64,000 nucleotides of DNA from NCBI RefSeq assembly GCF_000334455.1, contig NZ_BANX01000007.1:1-64000 (forward strand). The letters are read 5' to 3'. Position numbers and translations under genes: made by a program. The notes under the pieces were generated by a model. That model saw only the letters and a list, made by a program, of their open reading frames with translations, did no database searches and was not told the origin of the DNA. This DNA comes from Gordonia soli NBRC 108243. Lineage in GTDB: Bacteria > Actinomycetota > Actinomycetes > Mycobacteriales > Mycobacteriaceae. This document shows, piece after piece, positions 16,848 through 23,593 of the stretch (position 1 is the stretch's first letter; each line of letters opens with the position of its first letter).

Positions 16848-18289
16848 GCCGTCCTCTCGCTTCTGGCGATGGTGTTCAGGTTCGCGAATCCGCCGATTGC
16901 CGCCTCGAATGCGGCGGCAACCCGTAGAACCGTGTGATCCTGGTGGCGCGCGCCGACGAACTGGACACCGGTCGGCAGGCGCCCGCCGACGCCGTCTGCG
17001 TCGAATCCGCTGGGCACCGTGACCGCCGGCTGACCGGTGAGGTTGAACGGATAGCTGTAGGGGGTCCACGACGTCCAGTCGGCGCTCTCGCTGCCGACAG
17101 GCACGTCTACTCCGGCCTCGAAGGCGACCGACGGCAGCGTCGGCGTGAGCAGTACGTCGTGATCCTCGTGGAGTCGGCCCATCTGACGGCCGAGATCCAT
17201 CCGCACCGCGGTGGCGTCGAGGTAGTCGGCAGCAGTGAACCCGCCGTGCCGCTGCAGAGCTGCGGACAACCCCGGGTCGATCTTCGCCGAGGCACCCGGC
17301 CCGAAGGCCCCGACCACCGCCTGGGCCCCGCTGAACCACAGGACGTGGTATGCCCAGGCGGGGTCCTCCCAACCGAGGTCGACCGGTGTCACAGTCGCCC
17401 CCATCGCACGCAACGTTTCGACCACCGCATCGGTGTTCGACTGCACCCGTGCAGAATTCGAGCCGAACCCGAGATCCGGACTGTAGGCGATGCGCACACC
17501 CGTGAGATCCCGCCGATCGCCGAGTCCATCACGTGCGGATTCGGTCGGGGTCGGCATCGCCCACCAGTCGCGGGAGTCGAAGCCGCTCACGACGTCGAGC
17601 AGTGCGGCGCAGTCGTCGACGGTTCGGGTCATCGGACCGACGTGTGCGAGCGTGCCGAACGGGCTCGCCGGGTAGAGCGGGACCCGACCGAAGGTCGGCT
17701 TGAGCCCGACGATGCCGCAGAAACCGGCCGGGATACGTACGGAGCCACCGCCGTCGGTGCCGATCGACAGCGTGCTGAGGCCCGCGGCGACTGCGGCCGC
17801 GCTACCACCCGACGACCCTCCGGCGGTGCGGTCGGTGTTCCACGGGTTGCGGGTGACGCCACACCGAAGACTGTCGGTGACACCCTTCCAACCGAATTCC
17901 GGTGTCGTCACCTTGCCGAGCAGCACCGCCCCGGCTTCACGCAGGCGTGCCACCGCCGGGGCATCGACAGCCCATTCGTCATCCGTCGGCGCGATGAGTT
18001 CGGACCCGCGCAACGTCGGCCAGCCCCGGGTGAGGAGCAGGTCCTTGACGCTGACCGGCACCCCATCGAGCGGCCCGAGGGGCACCCCGGCGGCATACCG
18101 TTGCTCCGACTCCCGCGCAGCAGCGGTCGCCGACTCCTCGTCGACCAGGCAGTACGAATTGATCGCCGGATCGTCGTCGGCGATGGCAGCGAGGTGCTCC
18201 TGCGCCACCGCGACCGGCGACAGTGATCCGTCCGCGTAGCCGGCGACCAGGTCGCCGGCCGAGAGCCATCGCGGTGCTACGTCGTCCAC
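16844..18289 (-). CDS. Amidase (amidase signature family)
   Basis: An amidase-signature hydrolase with the Ser-cisSer-Lys triad: SVKDLLL gives the lysine, GGSSGGSAA the cis-serine and GTDGGGSVR the nucleophile (residues 82, 159 and 183 from the start used). The frame stays open to 18385, but that would run through the operator at 18329-18348 and into the divergent gene. GTG 18289, with GAGGAG about 11 bases upstream, gives 481 residues, normal for the family; GTG 18301 is an alternative. It hydrolyses an amide to acid plus ammonia, cytosolically. It shares a regulated intergenic region with the isomerase-like gene and is coupled to DUF3830. Confidence 0.85.
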   Translation of the reverse strand: MDDVAPRWLSAGDLVAGYADGSLSPVAVAQEHLAAIADDDPAINSYCLVDEESATAAARESEQRYAAGVPLGPLDGVPVSVKDLLLTRGWPTLRGSELIAPTDDEWAVDAPAVARLREAGAVLLGKVTTPEFGWKGVTDSLRCGVTRNPWNTDRTAGGSSGGSAAAVAAGLSTLSIGTDGGGSVRIPAGFCGIVGLKPTFGRVPLYPASPFGTLAHVGPMTRTVDDCAALLDVVSGFDSRDWWAMPTPTESARDGLGDRRDLTGVRIAYSPDLGFGSNSARVQSNTDAVVETLRAMGATVTPVDLGWEDPAWAYHVLWFSGAQAVVGAFGPGASAKIDPGLSAALQRHGGFTAADYLDATAVRMDLGRQMGRLHEDHDVLLTPTLPSVAFEAGVDVPVGSESADWTSWTPYSYPFNLTGQPAVTVPSGFDADGVGGRLPTGVQFVGARHQDHTVLRVAAAFEAAIGGFANLNTIARSERTA

Positions 18290-18328
18290 TCCCTCGAACA
18301 CTCCTCGCAAATCGATGTCATACGGTTG

Positions 18329-18348
18329 GTAGATTGTTGACAATCTAC
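18329..18348. promoter_or_regulatory. 20-bp palindromic GntR operator in divergent promoter region
   Basis: GTAGATTGT-TG-ACAATCTAC has 9-base perfect arms around TG. It lies three bases before the GGGAGG ribosome site of the gene at 18364 and 40 bases upstream of the amidase start, so one dimer could shut both directions. Its core is identical to the site at 4378. Confidence 0.75.
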
Positions 18349-18363
18349 TTGGGAGGTGGACCG

Positions 18364-19104
18364 GTGACAACAGAAACCGCAGCAACGATCGCGATGCTCT
18401 ACCCGGGCCACGCGGCCGAGGACGACTACCCGCTACTGGAGAAGGCGATCGGGGCGGTCCGACTGCCCGTGGTCATCACCGAGATCGAGTCTGACGATCA
18501 CACCGTCGCCGCGATGCGCGCCGTCGGCACCGGCGATCGCCTCGTCGAAGGGGCTCGCCGCGCGGCCGCCCACCGACCCGACGTCGTGATGTGGGCGTGC
18601 ACCTCCGGCAGCTTCCTGTACGGCTGGGAAGGCGCCCACGCGCAGGTCGCCGACCTCGCCACCCACACCGGCGTCCCGACCTCGTCGACCTCGCTCGCCT
18701 TCGCCGCCGCGTGTCGCCATCTCGGGATCGACTCCGTCGCGATCGCCGCGACCTACCCCGAGCCGGTCGCCGCCGGTTTCATCGAGTTCCTCGCCGGAGC
18801 CGGGGTGTCGACGGCAGCCTCGCGCGCACACGACATCATGACCGCCTCCGACGCCGGCACCCTGGACGACGCCGGCCTGGTGGAGATGGTGCGCAGCAGT
18901 GATACACCTTCCTCGCAGGCCATCCTCGTCCCCGACACCGCACTGCACACGGTCGCGGCCCTCACCGGCCTCGAGCGAGCCGTCGGCAAACCGGTCCTGA
19001 CCGCCAACCAGGTCACCGCGTGGCACGGACTCCGGCTGGCCGGGGTCGACCCCGCCGTCGGCGGAGTTGGTTCGCTGTTCATGGCGACACCGGCACACCG
19101 CTAG
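18364..19104 (+). CDS. EutA/maleate isomerase-like (Asp/Glu racemase superfamily) protein
   Basis: A 246-residue member of the aspartate/glutamate racemase fold closest in style to maleate isomerase, arylmalonate decarboxylase and EutA of ectoine clusters. The first catalytic cysteine is present (Cys79 in WACTSGSF). The second, expected in an SCTNL-type motif, is replaced by Asp191 in VPDTALHT. With only one cysteine a two-base cis-trans isomerase/racemase mechanism is doubtful, so it may be a one-cysteine enzyme or a binding protein. GTG 18364 has GGGAGG upstream. It is divergent from the amidase through the GntR operator. A paralogue with both cysteines is at 32044. Confidence 0.82.
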   Translation: MTTETAATIAMLYPGHAAEDDYPLLEKAIGAVRLPVVITEIESDDHTVAAMRAVGTGDRLVEGARRAAAHRPDVVMWACTSGSFLYGWEGAHAQVADLATHTGVPTSSTSLAFAAACRHLGIDSVAIAATYPEPVAAGFIEFLAGAGVSTAASRAHDIMTASDAGTLDDAGLVEMVRSSDTPSSQAILVPDTALHTVAALTGLERAVGKPVLTANQVTAWHGLRLAGVDPAVGGVGSLFMATPAHR

Positions 19105-19133
19105 ACCCACCACAGAACCAGACGATGCCGTGA

Positions 19134-19275
19134 TGGCACCATCCGGCGCCCCATGTGGCACCACCGCGCCAAACGCGCTTGAACTGCGGCGATAGCGAAA
19201 GAATGGCTGTCATGTGCCAACGATCATCCAGAATGGTGTTGCCATGGCACCACTTGTGTGCCACAGTGGTGCCAT
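19134..19275. promoter_or_regulatory. Four TGGCACCA boxes in two pairs, second pair spanning the start codon
   Basis: TGGCACCA occurs at 19134-19141, 19156-19163 and 19245-19252, and inverted (TGGTGCCA) at 19267-19274. Within each pair the boxes are 22 bp apart, two helical turns. The last pair forms the palindrome ATGGCACCA-N14-TGGTGCCAT, whose final bases are the ATG of the ribbon-helix-helix gene. This is the probable self-binding site of that protein; the remaining bases of 19105-19273 show nothing else. Confidence 0.65.
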
Positions 19276-19801
19276 GGACGTCAGCAGATACGTGAACAAC
19301 CTCGGCACCGAGATCGCTGCCCTCGCCGACGTCGGCGGCGCGGAGTCGCGAGAGCTCGTCGAACGCCTCACCGGTCCGATCGAGTCGGCCATCCGGGTGA
19401 CCGTGCTCGATGTGCTGTCCGCAGCCGCCGACGAGATCACCCGCGACCTGGCGCCCGGTTCGGTCGAGGTGCGGCTCCGCGGTCGCGAGCCGCAGTTCGT
19501 CGTCTCCCTGCCGGCTGCGCACGCCGCGCCGGAAACCGACGAACCCCGGCCGGCCGACCCCACCCCCGACTCGGCTGACCTGTTGACGGGCGAGGACGGG
19601 CCGGCCGCGCGGATCAACCTGCGACTGCCCGAACAGCTCAAAGCGGCGATCGAGGATGCCGCAGCAGCAGAGGGACGATCGGTCAACGCCTGGCTCGTGC
19701 GAGCCGGGGCCGCCGCGCTACAGCGACCGACCGCCGAAGACACCAGCTCTACGCGCCGCGAGCACCGCTCGTCCACTCGATTGACCGGTTGGGTGCGCTA
19801 A
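19274..19801 (+). CDS. Ribbon-helix-helix (HicB/Arc-like) DNA-binding protein
   Basis: A 175-residue protein with a C-terminal ribbon-helix-helix: INLRLPEQLKAAIEDAAAAE then GRSVNAWLVRAGAAAL (about 114-149). The N-terminal half is helical and acidic, with no motif I know. ATG 19274 follows the operator directly, so translation may be leaderless or the true start may be an upstream in-frame ATG at 19244. It is the first gene of a group with a DUF4097 protein and a DrrAB-type exporter. It is likely an autorepressor rather than a toxin-antitoxin partner, since no HicA-like gene is adjacent. Confidence 0.75.
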   Translation: MDVSRYVNNLGTEIAALADVGGAESRELVERLTGPIESAIRVTVLDVLSAAADEITRDLAPGSVEVRLRGREPQFVVSLPAAHAAPETDEPRPADPTPDSADLLTGEDGPAARINLRLPEQLKAAIEDAAAAEGRSVNAWLVRAGAAALQRPTAEDTSSTRREHRSSTRLTGWVR

Positions 19802-19883
19802 CCCACCCCCTCGCCACCCGATCACCAGTCCGCGACGGCACGTCGTGGGCCGATGAAACCTACCCACGATCAGGAGTCAGATC

Positions 19884-20744
19884 ATGCCCGAATTCCCCAC
19901 TCCACAACCCATCTCGCTCAGCGTCGACCTCGGCGTCGGACACATCACCATCACCGCGAGTGACCGCACCGACACCGTCGTCGACGTGGCTCCCACCGAT
20001 CCCACCGACGATTCGGACGTGAAGGCCGCGGCGCAGGTGCGAACGGATCTCACCAGCGGTCGGCTGACCATCAGCGGTCCTCGCACCGGCGTCTTCGACT
20101 TCTCCCGCAAGTCCCGGTCGGTCGACATCTCGGTCGAGATCCCCAGTGGCTCATCGGTGTCCACTCGCACGCAGATGGGCGATGTCCGGGCCACCGGCCG
20201 CCTCGGCGACAGTTCACTCTCGACATCGATGGGATCGATCACCCTCGGTCGCACCGGCGCCCTGACCGTCAAGACGCCCGCTGGGGACGTGTCGGTGGAC
20301 GAGGTCGACGGCAGTGCGACCCTCTCGACCGGCACCGGCCGGCTCCACATCGGCACCGTGTCGGCCGATGCCGAACTGAAGAACTCCAACGGCGACACCA
20401 CCATCGGCGCAGCCGACGGCGACGTGCGTATCCGATCTGCCAACGGACACATCCGGATCGGCGCGGCCGGCGGGGCAGTCGATGCGAAGACCGCGATGGG
20501 TGACGTGCGGGTCGGGTCGATCACCCGAGGATCATCGGTACTCGAGACGTCGCTGGGTGATCTCGAGATCGGCATCGCATCGGGCACCGCTGCATGGCTC
20601 GACGTGACAACGGCTTTCGGCCACGTCCGCAACGACCTGGTCGACGCGATCGGGCCCGAGGACGCCGACGAGACGGCAGAGATCCGCGGCCGCACGTCGA
20701 CCGGCTCCATCACCATCCATCGCGCAACGACCGACCGCGCCTGA
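19884..20744 (+). CDS. DUF4097 beta-strand repeat protein
   Basis: A 286-residue protein with a run of short repeated beta strands from about residue 85 onward, recurring as S.T.MGDV / TPAGDVSV / GDTTIGAADGDVRI / AMGDVRVGS, as in the DUF4097 (putative adhesin) right-handed beta solenoid. It has no signal peptide or membrane segment, so it is predicted to be cytoplasmic despite the adhesin label. A CAGGAG ribosome site precedes ATG 19884. It lies between the RHH regulator and the ABC exporter, an arrangement I associate with actinobacterial envelope-stress-type operons; its role is unknown. Confidence 0.78.
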   Translation: MPEFPTPQPISLSVDLGVGHITITASDRTDTVVDVAPTDPTDDSDVKAAAQVRTDLTSGRLTISGPRTGVFDFSRKSRSVDISVEIPSGSSVSTRTQMGDVRATGRLGDSSLSTSMGSITLGRTGALTVKTPAGDVSVDEVDGSATLSTGTGRLHIGTVSADAELKNSNGDTTIGAADGDVRIRSANGHIRIGAAGGAVDAKTAMGDVRVGSITRGSSVLETSLGDLEIGIASGTAAWLDVTTAFGHVRNDLVDAIGPEDADETAEIRGRTSTGSITIHRATTDRA

Positions 20745-20761
20745 TCCGAGAGGGATCGACC

Positions 20762-21754
20762 ATGACCACCACGATCTCCACACCCGCCATCGAAGTGCGG
20801 GGCCTGGCGAAGAGATTCGGCGACAACGTCGTCCTCGACGGTCTCGACCTACGCGTCGAGTCCGGGGAGGTGTTCGCACTACTCGGACCCAACGGCTCCG
20901 GCAAGACCACGACGGTCAACATCCTGTCCACCCTGATGTCGCCGGACGACGGAGCGGTGCGGATCTGCGGCCACGACCTGGTCGACGATCGGCGGGCGAT
21001 CCGTTCGGCGATCGGTGTCACGGGGCAGTTCGCCGCCCTCGACGACCTGCTCACCGGTCGCGAGAATCTGTTCTTGATCGCCGCGCTGCACCACCTCGGC
21101 AGATCCGAACAGCGCAGTCGCACAGCCGAACTGCTCGACCGGTTCGATCTCACCGAAGCGGCCGACCGGCCGGTCTCGACCTACTCCGGAGGCATGCGCC
21201 GGCGTCTCGACCTCGCGATGACGCTGGTGGTCACACCGAGACTGATCTTTCTCGACGAACCGACCACGGGACTGGACCCTCGTAGTCGCCGAACTTTGTG
21301 GGACATGATCGCAGCACTCGCCGCCGAGGACGTCACCGTCTTCCTCACCACTCAGTACCTCGAGGAGGCAGACCGGCTCGCCGACCGCATCGCCGTCCTC
21401 GACCATGGCCACCTGGTGGCCGAGGGCACTGCGGCGCAGCTGAAGTCGTCGGTCCGCGGAAGCACCGTCCGACTGACCTATGCCGACTCCGCCGACCTGG
21501 TCACCGCGACGCGGCTGTTCGACGACGCGACCGTCGACGTGGATGCGCTGACACAGACAGTGCCGGTGCCGGACGTGATGGACGGCCTCCGCCGCATCCT
21601 CGACCGGCTCGACCGTGCCGACATCACCCCCGCAGATCTGTCCATCCAGGCCCCGACCCTCGACGACGTCTTCTTCGCCCTGACCGACTCCACCACGCCG
21701 ACGACCAACACGCCGACGACCAGCACGACAACGACCATGAAAGAGCAGCCATGA
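20762..21754 (+). CDS. ABC transporter ATP-binding protein (DrrA-like)
   Basis: A 330-residue ABC ATPase. Walker A GPNGSGKTT (about 41-49), signature STYSGGMRRR, Walker B LIFLDEPTTG and the H-loop region (here TTQYLEEADRL, with Gln where His is usual) are seen. DrrA-type exporters also commonly carry TTQY at this point. The C-terminal 100 residues match the DrrA accessory region and end in a Thr-rich tail. GAGAGGGA lies upstream of ATG 20762. Its stop overlaps the permease start (ATGA). It probably drives export of a hydrophobic compound or drug. Confidence 0.9.
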   Translation: MTTTISTPAIEVRGLAKRFGDNVVLDGLDLRVESGEVFALLGPNGSGKTTTVNILSTLMSPDDGAVRICGHDLVDDRRAIRSAIGVTGQFAALDDLLTGRENLFLIAALHHLGRSEQRSRTAELLDRFDLTEAADRPVSTYSGGMRRRLDLAMTLVVTPRLIFLDEPTTGLDPRSRRTLWDMIAALAAEDVTVFLTTQYLEEADRLADRIAVLDHGHLVAEGTAAQLKSSVRGSTVRLTYADSADLVTATRLFDDATVDVDALTQTVPVPDVMDGLRRILDRLDRADITPADLSIQAPTLDDVFFALTDSTTPTTNTPTTSTTTTMKEQP

Positions 21755-22587
21755 CAACAACATCCACCGCGCCGGAGGCCCCGACCGGTCGCCCGCTGGT
21801 CCATTCGGCCGCGGACTCGGTCACCATGGTCCGCCGAAGCCTCCGCCGAATGCTCCGCTACCCCTCGATGACCGTGCTACTCGTCGGCATGCCGGTCGTG
21901 TTCCTGCTGCTCTTCGTCTTCGTCTTCGGCGGTCAGCTCGGCTCGGACATGGTCACCGCCACCGGGGGCACCGGACGTTCCGCCTATCTCGCCTACGTCG
22001 TCCCGGGCATCCTGCTGGTGACCATCGCAGCCGCCGTCCAGGGCACCGCCATCACGGTCGCCATGGACATGACGTCCGGCATCATCGCGCGGTTCCGCAC
22101 GATGGACATCGGGCGTACGGCGGTGTTGTCCGGGCATGTGATCGGCAGCCTCGTCCAGACGATGCTCAGTCTCGCCGTCGTGTTCGGCGTCGCGGTGGCC
22201 CTCGGCTTCCGGCCACACGCCTCCGCAGTCGAGTGGATCGCCACGATCGGTCTGCTCGCACTGTTCGCCTACGCCCTGATCTGGTTGGCGGTGCTGCTCG
22301 GGCTGCGTGCCAAGAGCGTCGAGACCGCCAGCAACACACCGATGTTCCTCACACTGCTGCCGTTCATGGGCAGTTCGTTCGTGCCGGCCGATTCGATGCC
22401 GATGGGTCTGCGACAGTTCGCCGAGTACCAACCGTTCACGCCGGTCACGGAGACACTTCGCGGACTGCTCACCGGCTCCGCGATCGGAACCGGTACCGCG
22501 GTGGCGGCCCTGGCCTGGTCGGTCGGCATAGCCGCGGTGTGCCTCGTCGCAGCGCAGCACTCCTACTCGACGAGGACGAACCACTGA
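21751..22587 (+). CDS. ABC-2 type permease (DrrB-like)
   Basis: A 278-residue membrane protein with six hydrophobic segments (about 40-60, 90-115, 128-152, 160-182, 195-210 and 248-268) and the ABC-2/DrrB signature PVTETLRGLLTG near the C-terminus. It partners the ATPase with which it overlaps by ATGA. Together they form a two-gene exporter; substrates in the family include daunorubicin-like drugs and lipids. It converges on kdpE with a 13-base gap. Confidence 0.88.
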   Translation: MTTTSTAPEAPTGRPLVHSAADSVTMVRRSLRRMLRYPSMTVLLVGMPVVFLLLFVFVFGGQLGSDMVTATGGTGRSAYLAYVVPGILLVTIAAAVQGTAITVAMDMTSGIIARFRTMDIGRTAVLSGHVIGSLVQTMLSLAVVFGVAVALGFRPHASAVEWIATIGLLALFAYALIWLAVLLGLRAKSVETASNTPMFLTLLPFMGSSFVPADSMPMGLRQFAEYQPFTPVTETLRGLLTGSAIGTGTAVAALAWSVGIAAVCLVAAQHSYSTRTNH

Positions 22588-22600
22588 TCGAGCAGCAGGA

Positions 22601-23593
22601 TCAGCCGGGTTCGGCGTTGGCGGTGGACTCGATCCAGTCCACCGCCGCGTCGGCGAGTTCGGATGACCCGTCGGGCTGGTCACCCGCCCACCAGGCGGGA
22701 TCCGTCGCACCGTCGGTGACGGTGAGGATCTCGGTGCGCACGGCGGCATCCAGTGGCTCACCGTTGTGCTCGATCAGCCAAGCCCGCGCCTCCGCGCTCA
22801 ATCTCGGCCACCACGTGTCGATCTGCATACCACTCGCCTTCCCTGCCGCTTCTCGCAACTCTTCTTCCCGCACGGGCTTCCGATTACCGTCCGATCCGGT
22901 TCCCCGCACGAACCGATACCCCATCCCGGCTTCGGTCAGCAGGTGCACCGGCGCCGCCGGGTCGTCCTCGAGTTTGCGGCGGAGCCCGGCGAGATACACG
23001 CGCAGGTAGTTCGTCTGGTTCACGTACGTCGGCCCCCAGACGGCGGTGAGGATCTCGCGCTGCCCGACGAGCTTTCCCTCGTTGCGCACCAACAGTTCCA
23101 GCACGCCCCACTCCGTCGGGGTGAGGTGCACCGGTACGCCGCCGCGGGTCACCTGTTTGGCCGCCAGGTCGACCGTGAAGGCGTCCGCGTCGACCACCGG
23201 GACCGCGGCGGTCGGCTCGCCCACCGCGCCACGGCGCACCGCAGCCCTCAGGCGGGCCAGGAACTCCTCCATCCCGAATGGCTTGGTGACGTAGTCGTCG
23301 GCGCCGGCGTCGAGCGCGGCCACCTTGTCCGAGGCGTCCGTCCGCGCGGACAAGACGATGACCGGGACCGTCGTCCACCCCCGGAGCCCCTCCAGGACGG
23401 TGAAGCCGTCGATGTCGGGCAGACCGAGGTCCAGGACCACCACATGCGGGTCGGTCCGGGCAGCCGCGGCCAGCGCGGCGGCGCCGGTGGACACGGTGGT
23501 GACGTCGAAACCCCTGGCGTTCAGGTTGATCCGCAGCGCTCGGATCAGTTGGGGTTCGTCGTCGACGACGAGCACCCTGGTCGGTTCGCTCAT
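22601..23593 (-). CDS. kdpE: KdpE response regulator with C-terminal extension
   Basis: Residues 1-120 are a receiver domain (DDE at 11-13, phospho-acceptor Asp55 in LDLGLPD, Lys104 in TKPF) and 130-230 an OmpR-type winged helix ending GYRFVRG, equivalent to a complete KdpE. A further 100 residues follow in frame: a charged linker, then from Met256 a compact domain (MQIDTWWPRLSAEARAWLI...WIES). KdpE proteins normally stop near 230. The ATG of Met256 (22828) has a GGGAAGG stretch about 10 bases upstream, so the tail could also be made as a separate 75-residue protein. The start overlaps the kdpD stop. It would activate kdp transcription at low K+ or turgor stress. Confidence 0.88.
   Translation of the reverse strand: MSEPTRVLVVDDEPQLIRALRINLNARGFDVTTVSTGAAALAAAARTDPHVVVLDLGLPDIDGFTVLEGLRGWTTVPVIVLSARTDASDKVAALDAGADDYVTKPFGMEEFLARLRAAVRRGAVGEPTAAVPVVDADAFTVDLAAKQVTRGGVPVHLTPTEWGVLELLVRNEGKLVGQREILTAVWGPTYVNQTNYLRVYLAGLRRKLEDDPAAPVHLLTEAGMGYRFVRGTGSDGNRKPVREEELREAAGKASGMQIDTWWPRLSAEARAWLIEHNGEPLDAAVRTEILTVTDGATDPAWWAGDQPDGSSELADAAVDWIESTANAEPG

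Noticed and set aside
18290-18385. Longer amidase N-terminus
   Set aside because: It would overlap the GntR operator and the divergent start; the extra residues do not look like amidase sequence.
19274-19801. HicB antitoxin of a HicA/HicB pair
   Set aside because: No HicA-like small toxin gene is adjacent on either side; the fold alone is not enough.
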